Assembly (NCBI GenBank): GCA_018710795.1
Contig: DVJH01000107.1
Coordinates: 1 to 9,742, forward strand
Reading direction: 5' to 3'
DNA from: Candidatus Galligastranaerophilus gallistercoris
GTDB lineage: Bacteria > Cyanobacteriota > Vampirovibrionia > Gastranaerophilales > Gastranaerophilaceae
Length of the DNA stretch: 9,742 nt
Below the pieces are notes generated by a model that saw nothing but the letters and a program-made list of their open reading frames with translations, did not search any database and was not told the DNA's origin. The position numbers and the translations under genes are program-made. Positions 1 to 4,945 of the stretch are shown piece by piece. The stretch's first letter is position 1; the number at the start of each line of letters is the position of its first letter.

Positions 1-2
1 AA

Positions 3-431
3 AGATATGTTAAAGAAAAAGGCGAATTTGATTATATAATGCCGAAAACAATTGAAAAAAATCCGAAATTAAAAGAAAAGTTTGAAGAATTTATTTTAAA
101 TACATCAAATCTTTATCAGGAATTTATTGAAGCGGGAATTCCCGCAGAAGACGCCAGAAGCATTCTTCCGAATGCTGCGGCAAGCTCTCTTGTTGCAAGC
201 TTAAATTTAAGAGAATTAATTCACCTTGCAAATTTAAGGCTTTGTACCAGAGCGCAATTGGAAATACGAATGCTTGTTAAGGCTATGGTTGATGAGGTGA
301 TTAAAAAAGAACCCTGGCTGAAACCCTACCTTGTTCCCAAATGTGAGCGTCTAGGGTATTGCGACGAAGATAAATCCTGTGGCAAAATGCCCGTTAAAGA
401 CGAACTTTTAAAAACCGTGCAGACTGTATAA
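3..431 (+). CDS. thyX: Flavin-dependent thymidylate synthase ThyX, C-terminal part (5' end outside window)
   Basis: ThyX makes dTMP from dUMP with methylene-tetrahydrofolate as carbon donor and FAD/NADPH as reductant. The reading frame is open to the left edge. Its first visible residues, RYVKEKG, match the end of the family's RHRxxSxNExSxRY signature, so roughly the N-terminal third is missing. The ATG at 39 is internal, not the start. Family features in the visible 142 residues: a GIPAEDARSILP segment, then LNLRELIHLANLRLC and TRAQLEIRMLV, which correspond to the conserved LRxxxHxxxLR...AQxEIR block lining the dUMP/FAD site. A C-terminal cysteine cluster (CERLGYCDEDKSCG) is also seen in many ThyX proteins. 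The prfA start lies 18 nt after the stop, so the two are probably co-transcribed. The family call is secure; only the length is unknown. Confidence 0.93.
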   Translation, partial: RYVKEKGEFDYIMPKTIEKNPKLKEKFEEFILNTSNLYQEFIEAGIPAEDARSILPNAAASSLVASLNLRELIHLANLRLCTRAQLEIRMLVKAMVDEVIKKEPWLKPYLVPKCERLGYCDEDKSCGKMPVKDELLKTVQTV

Positions 432-449
432 AGGAAAAATTTTTGCGCC

Positions 450-1532
450 ATGAATGATATGCTGGATAAAATAAAACAAATTGAACAAAAATATATTGAA
501 TTGGGCTTAAAACTTTCTGACCCCGCAACGGTTAATGATTATGAAAAATTCAGGGAACTTTCAAAGCAAAGAAAAGCAATGGAAGAAACCGTAAACACAT
601 ATAATGCCTATAAAGAAGCACTTGATGCGATAAATGAAGCGAAAGAAATGCTCCATGGCGAAAAAGACCCTTCAATGAGGGAATATTTGAACAATGAAAT
701 AGCTCAAAACGAAGCAAAAATTCCCAAGTACGAAGAAAAAATGAAAGTTTTACTGCTCCCCAAAGACCCGATGGATGATAAAGATATTATGCTTGAAATA
801 AGAGGCTCCGCAGGCGGCGATGAAGCGAATATTTTTGCGGGCGATCTTATGAGAATGTATATGAAATATGCAAACAACAAAGGCTGGCAGACAAAAATTT
901 TATCCATAAATGAATGCGAAGCGGGCGGAGTTTCCGAGGTTGTAATTTCGGTTAAGGGCGAAAATGTATATTCTCACCTGAAATATGAATCGGGCGTTCA
1001 TAGAGTTCAAAGAGTTCCCCAAACGGAATCTCAGGGCAGAGTCCATACATCAACCGCAACCGTTGCCGTTATGCCCGAAGTTGATGATGTCGAAGTTGAA
1101 TTAAACCCCAATGACCTTGAAATTTCAACCGCAAGATCGGGCGGCGCCGGCGGTCAAAACGTAAATAAAGTTGAAACGGCTGTAAGAGTTGTTCATAAAC
1201 CGACAGGATTAATGGTTTTTTGTACGGAAGAACGTTCGCAATTACAAAACAAAGAAAGAGCGCTTCAAATCATAAAAGCAAAACTTTATGATATGGAAGT
1301 TCAAAAACAAATGAAAGAAGTAACGGACCTTCGCCGTTCTCAAGTCGGAACGGGCGACAGATCGGAGAGAATAAGAACATATAATTTTCCGCAAGGGAGG
1401 CTGACCGACCACAGGATTAATCATAACCTGAACGTTTGGACGGTAATTGAAGGCGAATTGGATGAACTTATTAATTTGCTTGTTGAATATGACCAAAAAT
1501 TAAAGCTTGAAAAATTGGCGGAAATTCAATAA
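450..1532 (+). CDS. prfA: Peptide chain release factor 1 (RF1)
   Basis: RF1 recognises UAA and UAG in the ribosomal A site and triggers hydrolysis of peptidyl-tRNA. The 360-residue length is typical. Visible features: a helical N-terminal domain (about 1-110); the REIRGSAGGDEANIFAGDL-type core (about 115-133); the tripeptide anticodon as PQT at 190-192 in HRVQRVPQTESQGRVHTS, a PxT motif that marks RF1 rather than RF2 (SPF); and the catalytic GGQ at 234-236 in SGGAGGQNVNK. The conserved RIRTYNFPQGRLTDHRI segment follows at 307-323. The ATG at 450 has AAAGGA at 430-435, a long 14-nt spacing. An ATG at 459 (MLDKI, the usual RF1 beginning) is the alternative start, but it has no better ribosome binding site. 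Of the genes whose stops are visible, rpsU and murI end in TAG, which this factor would read. Confidence 0.97.
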   Translation: MNDMLDKIKQIEQKYIELGLKLSDPATVNDYEKFRELSKQRKAMEETVNTYNAYKEALDAINEAKEMLHGEKDPSMREYLNNEIAQNEAKIPKYEEKMKVLLLPKDPMDDKDIMLEIRGSAGGDEANIFAGDLMRMYMKYANNKGWQTKILSINECEAGGVSEVVISVKGENVYSHLKYESGVHRVQRVPQTESQGRVHTSTATVAVMPEVDDVEVELNPNDLEISTARSGGAGGQNVNKVETAVRVVHKPTGLMVFCTEERSQLQNKERALQIIKAKLYDMEVQKQMKEVTDLRRSQVGTGDRSERIRTYNFPQGRLTDHRINHNLNVWTVIEGELDELINLLVEYDQKLKLEKLAEIQ

Positions 1533-1545
1533 TTTTTTAATTGTA

Positions 1546-1568
1546 AAAAGCCGACTTTTCTTTCTTTG
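1546..1568 (+). terminator. Weak possible terminator after prfA
   Basis: Arms AAAAG (1546-1550) and CTTTT (1555-1559) enclose a CCGA loop, followed by the pyrimidine run CTTTCTTTG. The stem is short and AT-rich, so termination here is doubtful, but it is the only terminator-like structure just after the prfA stop. Confidence 0.25.
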
Positions 1569-1926
1569 CGTGCAAGAATCCGTTTTAAAGCTGCCTGCGG
1601 CAGGTTAAAAATGGAGCAGGCGAATTAAGACAAAGTCTTTATGAGCCGTATATCAAAATCAAAGAAAGAAAATGAACAAATAAAAAGTAAAACGTTTGTC
1701 TTGCTCAAAGCAAGCCAAATGCTTCACCCTGTATTTATTTTTTCCCGCCTGTCAAATCAAAGATTTGTCCGTTCGCTCACGCTCATAAATTCGCTTACCG
1801 CTCCGCAACGGCGGTTAACAACGGTTACGGCGAAAGCTCATCGCTTCCGCCTTCACCCTGTTTTATTTAATTTGTCTTCGCTACCGCGTGCCTTCGCCCT
1901 GCTAATGTTTTTTTATCGACAGTTAC

Positions 1927-1949
1927 GGTCAGGTTTCAACAACCTGACC
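1927..1949. repeat. Perfect 9-bp inverted repeat
   Basis: The arms ggtcaggtt (1927-1935) and aacctgacc (1941-1949) are exact reverse complements around a 5-nt loop, tcaac. It is the longest stem in the hairpin-rich segment. It is not followed by a T run on the plus strand, so it does not look like a plus-strand terminator. It could be an RNA hairpin or a protein-binding palindrome. Confidence 0.6.
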
Positions 1950-2022
1950 TCCACTCCGGCTCACGCGCAAAATCCGCTCTCTTGGAATTTCCTAGCGGCT
2001 CACTGTCTTTGAACTTCGCTCC

Positions 2023-2044
2023 AAAAGTGCTAAAGCACTTTTTT
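2023..2044 (+). terminator. Stem-loop with T run, terminator-like
   Basis: Arms aaaagtgc (2023-2030) and gcactttt (2035-2042) enclose a taaa loop, and the T run reaches six at 2039-2044. The shape fits a rho-independent terminator for a transcript coming from prfA or from inside the gap. The GC content of the stem is low and it belongs to the hairpin series above, so the terminator role is uncertain. Confidence 0.4.
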
Positions 2045-2105
2045 CGCTCCGTCAGCCGTTCGCCTTGGCGGATTACGCTATCGCTTCATCCTACGGAAAT
2101 TCCGC

Positions 2106-2132
2106 AAAAAAAAGCCGCTTTTAAAGACGGCT
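2106..2132 (-). terminator. Intrinsic terminator on the minus strand
   Basis: Read on the minus strand, arms AGCCG...CGGCT (2132-2128 and 2117-2113) plus inner pairs CTT/AAG, with one bulged base, form an eight-pair stem. It is followed at once by eight T residues (2113-2106 on the plus strand are A; the first overlaps the end of the stem). On the plus strand the downstream side is not T-rich, so the terminator is directional. No minus-strand protein gene is upstream, which is why I propose a small RNA. Confidence 0.65.
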
Positions 2133-2160
2133 ACTAGACTTGGGGAGGAGGTTTTGAGTA

Positions 2161-2178
2161 GGAAAGCAATTGCTTTCC
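2161..2178. repeat. 18-bp perfect palindrome
   Basis: ggaaagcaattgctttcc is its own reverse complement. As RNA it would give a seven-pair hairpin with an AAUU loop; as DNA it could be a dimeric operator. It sits inside the candidate small RNA, just 5' of the CU-rich stretch. Confidence 0.7.
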
Positions 2179-2230
2179 ACCCTTTTGATATCAAGTTAAT
2201 CGGACGGATTAAAATCCGCTTTAATCTTTT

Positions 2231-2259
2231 TTGAATTAATCGCCCAAATGTTGTATATT
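2231..2259 (+). promoter_or_regulatory. Possible sigma-70 promoter for the methyltransferase gene
   Basis: TTGAAT (2231-2236, 4/6 to consensus) and TATATT (2254-2259, 5/6) are separated by exactly 17 bp. This would start transcription near 2266 and give a 5' leader of about 75 nt before the ATG at 2342. It overlaps the opposing minus-strand promoter. Confidence 0.5.
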
Positions 2260-2263
2260 TCAA
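2235..2263 (-). promoter_or_regulatory. Possible promoter of the candidate small RNA
   Basis: On the minus strand, TTGAAA (2263-2258, 5/6 to the -35 consensus) and ATTAAT (2240-2235, 4/6 to the -10) are 17 bp apart, placing the start near 2228. In AT-rich DNA such matches occur by chance. The support comes from the terminator at 2132-2106 in the same orientation. Confidence 0.4.
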
Positions 2264-2341
2264 TCTTTTCCCCTATCGGTATGATTTCCGTTTTTTATTC
2301 TTCCTGTAAACTATGCCTTAGGATGTAAGGAGTTTTTTTGT

Positions 2342-3205
2342 ATGCCGAAAAAATCAGTTAAAATAAACGTTGTAAAACCGGATTTAAGAGTGGTTGAAAA
2401 ACCAAAAACCACGGCATATAACGATATTGACCTTAATAACTGGAAATTATATTCTCATATTAAAACGGGTTCTCTCTGGGAGTTTGCTTCCCGTGATAAA
2501 ACAAACGGACACAGCTATGATTACCATGGTAATTTTATTCCTCAGATTGCAACCCAGTTATTTGAAAGGTTCACCAAAAAAAACGACATAATCCTTGATA
2601 TGTTTTTCGGTTCCGGTACATCGGGTATTGAAGCTTTGAATATGAAAAGACGTTGTATCGGCGTTGAATTAAAACAGGATATGGTAGATTACGTTTCGGA
2701 TAAATTTACCAAAAAAGAACTCGTAACCGATGTTAATATCATTCAGGGCGACAGCGCTTCAGATATAATAAAAGATAAAGTAAAAGCGCGTCTTGAAATT
2801 ATGGGTAAAGAAAAAGCGCAATTTTGCATTCTTCATCCGCCCTATGATGACATTATAAAGTTTTCGGATAAAAAAGAAGATTTATCAAACTGTTCTACAA
2901 CCGAAGAATTTTACGATTTATTTGAGCGTGTTGCAAAAAATGCGTATGATTTACTGGAAAAAGGAAGATTTGCCGCTCTTATAATAGGCGACGAATATAA
3001 AAATTCAAGAGTTGTCCCCTTAGGGTTTGAATGCATGAAAAGAATGGAAAACGCAGGCTTTATCACAAAAGCAATCGTTGTTAAAAATGTTACGGGCAAC
3101 GAAAAGGCAAAAGGCAGACAGGCAAACCTCTGGAGATACCGTGCGCTTGCGGGCGGGTTTAATATTTTTGAACATGAATACATTATGACTTTTTATAAAG
3201 CCTGA
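2342..3205 (+). CDS. Solitary N6-adenine/N4-cytosine-type DNA methyltransferase
   Basis: Probable S-adenosylmethionine-dependent DNA methyltransferase (N6_N4_Mtase-like), 287 aa. Motifs in order: a motif X-like HGNFIPQIATQLFERF (62-77); motif I LDMFFGSGTSG (85-95), the SAM-binding loop; the motif II acidic residue in GVEL (107-110); a GD at 136-137; catalytic motif IV as HPPY (165-168), where DPPY, NPPY or SPPY is usual; and a LIIGDEY strand (213-219). The motif I before IV order, with no large insert between, fits a gamma-type arrangement with any target-recognition region in the C-terminal third. The start has TAAGGAG at 2326-2332, 9 nt upstream. No restriction endonuclease or specificity subunit is adjacent, so it looks like an orphan enzyme. 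Target sequence and base are unknown, and an RNA target cannot be excluded. Confidence 0.75.
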   Translation: MPKKSVKINVVKPDLRVVEKPKTTAYNDIDLNNWKLYSHIKTGSLWEFASRDKTNGHSYDYHGNFIPQIATQLFERFTKKNDIILDMFFGSGTSGIEALNMKRRCIGVELKQDMVDYVSDKFTKKELVTDVNIIQGDSASDIIKDKVKARLEIMGKEKAQFCILHPPYDDIIKFSDKKEDLSNCSTTEEFYDLFERVAKNAYDLLEKGRFAALIIGDEYKNSRVVPLGFECMKRMENAGFITKAIVVKNVTGNEKAKGRQANLWRYRALAGGFNIFEHEYIMTFYKA

Positions 3206-3220
3206 GCGCATTTGTTAATA

Positions 3221-3249
3221 TTGACTTTTTTTCGGGCATAATTCATAAT
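3221..3249 (+). promoter_or_regulatory. Sigma-70-type promoter for the pilin-like gene
   Basis: TTGACT (3221-3226) and CATAAT (3244-3249) each match consensus at 5/6 with a 17-bp spacer. Transcription would begin near 3256, giving a leader of about 50 nt. The position just after the methyltransferase stop suggests separate transcription of the pilin-like gene. Confidence 0.65.
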
Positions 3250-3304
3250 TAGAATATAAATTATTTTTAACGATTTTACGGATTTTATGCTGAAAGGTTA
3301 TATT

Positions 3305-4093
3305 ATGTCTAAAAAAGCTGCCTTTACTCTGGCCGAGGTTTTGATTACTTTGGCTGTTATCGGTATTATTGCCGCACTCTCCCTTCCTTCGGTTGTTGCA
3401 AATACACAGCAGCATGAATTTAAAACGGGTTTAAAAAAGGCGGTTTCGGTTTTAAATTCGGCAATTGCGATGAATATTTCGGTTAATAACGAAAGCCCGT
3501 ATGAAAATGCGGATTTATTCAATTATCTTCAAAGACATATGAGTGTTATGAAAACCGTTTCCAAACTTCCCTGGTGGACATATTATAAAAAATGGGACGG
3601 CGGCACATATAATTCGGAAGCTAACGGTGCTTTTTATACAACGGACGGTATGCGTTTTGAATTTGACGATGAAAGAAACGTAAATCAAGACGCTAATGTT
3701 CAAAACGCGGGACTTTTAAAACTCCATGAATCCGATAAACACGCCTGCTTCGCTTCGGTTAACCCCGTAGACGGCGACCAGGGCGGTTTCATTGTTGCAT
3801 GCGGCGGCTGCGGTTCGCTCGGGCTCGGTAAAAACCCGAAAAAAACCAAAAAAGTTCCCTGCGCTATTCTGGTTGATGTTAACGGCGACAGAAAACCTAC
3901 CCCCTCAAAAGTATATGACAATATTAACGATGCAACAAGCAACGTTAATCAGGGCAGCAAAATTGAAGAATACTGGATACCGAACCTTGAAACAAAAAGG
4001 GTAAGCGATATTTTTGTTATTCTGATAACCGAAGATCGTGCAATTCCATACGGTATTGTTGCACAAAAAGCGATGTACGGCGCTCAAAAATAA
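3305..4093 (+). CDS. Type IV prepilin/pseudopilin-like protein
   Basis: Secreted pilin-like protein, 262 aa from this start. The N-terminus MSKKAAFTLAEVLITLAVIG is a class III (prepilin peptidase) signal: a short basic leader, cleavage predicted between A6 and F7, glutamate at mature position 5 (E11), then a hydrophobic helix to about residue 33. The residue before the cut is Ala instead of the usual Gly. I chose ATG 3305 because AAAGG at 3293-3297 sits 7 nt upstream; the in-frame ATG at 3287 has no ribosome binding site. The globular part has four cysteines (148, 166, 169, 186) and PCAILVDVNGDRKP, whose DVNGD (191-195) resembles the Ca-binding or folding loop seen in related pseudopilins. 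No pilus assembly genes are near, as expected for the scattered pilin genes of Melainabacteria. The exact role (minor pilin, adhesin or secretion pseudopilin) is unknown. Confidence 0.82.
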   Translation: MSKKAAFTLAEVLITLAVIGIIAALSLPSVVANTQQHEFKTGLKKAVSVLNSAIAMNISVNNESPYENADLFNYLQRHMSVMKTVSKLPWWTYYKKWDGGTYNSEANGAFYTTDGMRFEFDDERNVNQDANVQNAGLLKLHESDKHACFASVNPVDGDQGGFIVACGGCGSLGLGKNPKKTKKVPCAILVDVNGDRKPTPSKVYDNINDATSNVNQGSKIEEYWIPNLETKRVSDIFVILITEDRAIPYGIVAQKAMYGAQK

Positions 4094-4119
4094 TAATAAA
4101 ACATTAAAAAACAATCATT

Positions 4120-4154
4120 AACGGGGGCGGTTTTGCTAAAGACCTGCCCCTGTT
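4120..4154 (+). terminator. Strong long hairpin between the pilin gene and rpsU, possible terminator
   Basis: The outer arms aacgggggc (4120-4128) and gcccctgtt (4146-4154) pair at nine positions with one G-U. The inner arms ggtttt (4129-4134) and aagacc (4139-4144) pair further around a gcta loop, with one bulged T at 4145. The stability suggests a terminator for the pilin transcript, but the following bases (GACTTAAAAAC) are not a proper T run. The 3' end overlaps the -35 box of the rpsU promoter by two bases. Confidence 0.5.
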
Positions 4155-4181
4155 GACTTAAAAACTCCTTTTTGTTATATT
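4153..4181 (+). promoter_or_regulatory. Strong sigma-70-type promoter for rpsU
   Basis: TTGACT (4153-4158) and TATATT (4176-4181) each match consensus at 5/6 with a 17-bp spacer. The start would be near 4188, leaving a leader of about 33 nt that holds the ribosome binding site. This is the last clear promoter before the yajQ-nadK-recN run. Confidence 0.7.
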
Positions 4182-4204
4182 TCCCATATAGCAAAAGTTC
4201 TTTT

Positions 4205-4214
4205 AAAGGAGGTG
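4205..4214 (+). promoter_or_regulatory. Near-perfect Shine-Dalgarno sequence that sets the rpsU start
   Basis: AAAGGAGGTG is a near-full complement to the 16S rRNA 3' end and lies 6 nt before ATG 4221. An in-frame GTG at 4212 lies inside this site, so it cannot be the start. The start is therefore ATG 4221. Confidence 0.85.
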
Positions 4215-4220
4215 AAAAAT

Positions 4221-4394
4221 ATGCCTGAAGTTCGCGTCAGAGAAAACGAAAACATTGAAAGCGCTCTTAAACGTTTCAAGAAAAAAATTCAAAAGGCGGG
4301 TATCTTGTCTGAAATTAAACGCAGAGAAAGATACGAAAAACCTTCCGTAAAAAGAAAAAGAAAATCAGAAGCGGCAAGAAAAAGACGTGTTTAG
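4221..4394 (+). CDS. rpsU: 30S ribosomal protein S21
   Basis: Small, very basic ribosomal protein, 57 aa, bound at the 30S platform near the 16S rRNA 3' end, where it supports initiation. The pattern is the family's: an acidic N-terminus MPEVRVRENENIESALKRFKK, then KIQKAGILSEIKRRERYEKP and a Lys/Arg-rich tail (KRKRKSEAARKRR). Length is at the short end of the family's usual 58-71. It has its own promoter, a near-ideal ribosome binding site and an intrinsic terminator 10 nt after the stop, consistent with high and mainly monocistronic expression. It ends in TAG. Confidence 0.95.
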   Translation: MPEVRVRENENIESALKRFKKKIQKAGILSEIKRRERYEKPSVKRKRKSEAARKRRV

Positions 4395-4404
4395 AATATA
4401 TAAC

Positions 4405-4427
4405 GGGGGTTAAATACCCCCTTTTTT
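4405..4427 (+). terminator. Intrinsic terminator after rpsU, just before yajQ
   Basis: Arms GGGGGT (4405-4410) and ACCCCC (4416-4421) enclose a taaat loop and are followed by six T residues (4422-4427). This is a textbook rho-independent terminator. The yajQ ATG is only 16 nt beyond the T run, leaving no space for a promoter in between, so expression downstream depends on read-through or on an unseen promoter upstream. Confidence 0.88.
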
Positions 4428-4443
4428 GAATTAAGGAGTTGTT

Positions 4444-4944
4444 ATGGCGAAAGATTGCAGTTTTGACGTGGTATCCGAGTTTGACAGGCAGGAGCTTGTT
4501 AATGCAATAGATCAAACAAAAAGAGATATACAGTCCCGTTTTGATTTAAAAGATTCAAATTCTTCCGTAGATTTAGATGCGGATAAAACAATCACAATCA
4601 CCACAAACGACAATATGAAACTTAAAAATATCGTTGATATTCTTCAATCCAAAATGGTTAAAAGAAATTTAAGCATTAAAATTTTAGATCCCCTGCCTGT
4701 TGAAAATGCTCTCGGCGGTTCGGTCAGACAGGTTTTCAATCTGAAAAAAGGCTTAAATCAGGATTTATCAAAAAAAATCGTATCCGAAATCAAAAATTCG
4801 AAATTAAAAGTTCAAGCCTCAATCCAGGGTGATCAGGTAAGAGTTTCAGGCAAAAGCAAAGACGACCTGCAGGATGTAATTAAATTATTGAGAGAAAAAG
4901 AGGATGTTTTTAATATTCCTCTACAGTTTGTAAACTACAGATAA
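4444..4944 (+). CDS. yajQ: YajQ family nucleotide/RNA-binding protein (DUF520)
   Basis: Cytosolic two-domain protein of the YajQ family, 166 aa (E. coli YajQ is close to this length). Family marks are SFDVVSE (6-12), SRFDLK (31-36), and the most conserved block, SKLKVQASIQGDQVRVSGKS (119-138) followed by KDDLQ. Relatives bind nucleotides or tRNA in vitro, and in Xanthomonas a homologue acts as a cyclic-di-GMP receptor that works with a transcription factor. Which of these applies here cannot be told from sequence. AAGGAG (4433-4438) lies 5 nt before the ATG. The gene starts right behind the rpsU terminator and ends 1 nt before nadK, so it heads a tight yajQ-nadK-recN run. Confidence 0.93.
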   Translation: MAKDCSFDVVSEFDRQELVNAIDQTKRDIQSRFDLKDSNSSVDLDADKTITITTNDNMKLKNIVDILQSKMVKRNLSIKILDPLPVENALGGSVRQVFNLKKGLNQDLSKKIVSEIKNSKLKVQASIQGDQVRVSGKSKDDLQDVIKLLREKEDVFNIPLQFVNYR

Positions 4945-4945
4945 T

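Larger units (their letters stand above)
1583..2104. repeat. Intergenic hairpin-rich segment with recurring TCGCT words
   Basis: About 520 bp with no convincing protein gene but at least eight short inverted repeats, most with A-rich loops: 1591-1603 (ctgcc-tgc-ggcag, with outer arms ttttaa/ttaaaa to 1583-1610); 1627-1639 (aagac-aaa-gtctt); 1700-1714 (cttgct-caa-agcaag); 1753-1767 (caaatc-aaa-gatttg); 1797-1815 (accgct/ggcggt); 1927-1949; 2023-2042; 2094-2104 (cggaa-a-ttccg). The word TCGCT occurs seven times between 1773 and 2085 (1773, 1791, 1841, 1878, 2016, 2044, 2081). CTTC[A/G]CCCTG occurs at 1722, 1851 and 1892. Outside the stems the plus strand is pyrimidine-rich, unlike the purine-rich plus-strand genes. 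The 123-codon open frame at 1641-2012 looks like composition, not a gene. The origin is unknown; it may be a decayed or composite intergenic repeat family. Confidence 0.55.
2105..2228 (-). ncRNA. Candidate trans-acting small RNA, minus strand
   Basis: I do not recognise a known RNA family; this is a candidate from architecture. On the minus strand, a TTGAAA/ATTAAT promoter (2263-2235) would start transcription near 2228. The RNA would contain, in order: a hairpin with 7-nt arms GATTAAA/TTTAATC (2226-2207); the palindrome ttgatatcaa (2194-2185); a hairpin from the 18-nt perfect palindrome at 2178-2161; an unpaired CU-rich stretch (2160-2133) including AACCTCCTCCCC; then an intrinsic terminator (2132-2113) with eight T residues. 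Hairpin, C-rich single strand and terminator is the layout of many regulatory RNAs that bind Shine-Dalgarno regions, and cyanobacterial Yfr1 has a comparable layout. That comparison is by shape, not homology. No open frame of note overlaps it on this strand. Confidence 0.45.

Noticed and set aside
1641..2012. 123-codon open frame on the plus strand in the hairpin-rich gap
   Set aside because: No ribosome binding site, no recognisable domain, odd Arg/Leu/Ser-rich composition; the frame runs through several inverted repeats and a pyrimidine-rich stretch. It is better explained as a by-product of the repeat sequence.
1583..2104. CRISPR array
   Set aside because: The hairpins have different sequences and irregular spacing; there is no identical direct repeat of CRISPR length and no cas gene in the window.
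2146..2234. AGGAGG followed by a TTG-started 26-codon frame (2154-2234) on the plus strand
   Set aside because: The spacing between AGGAGG and TTG is only 2 nt, too short for initiation. The G-rich stretch is better read as the complement of a CU-rich RNA loop.
2078..2263. 61-codon open frame on the minus strand
   Set aside because: It covers the candidate small RNA's hairpins and terminator, has no clear ribosome binding site and resembles no known protein.
2342..3205. Restriction-modification or phage-defence island
   Set aside because: Only a methyltransferase is present. Its neighbours are an intergenic gap and a pilin-like gene, with no nuclease, helicase, specificity subunit or integrase.
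3287..3304. Upstream ATG start for the pilin-like gene
   Set aside because: It has no Shine-Dalgarno sequence and would add MLKGYI before the leader. ATG 3305 has AAAGG at the right distance and gives a standard short prepilin leader.
4212..4220. GTG start for rpsU
   Set aside because: The GTG is part of the Shine-Dalgarno sequence AAAGGAGGTG itself. ATG 4221 has correct spacing and gives the usual S21 N-terminus.
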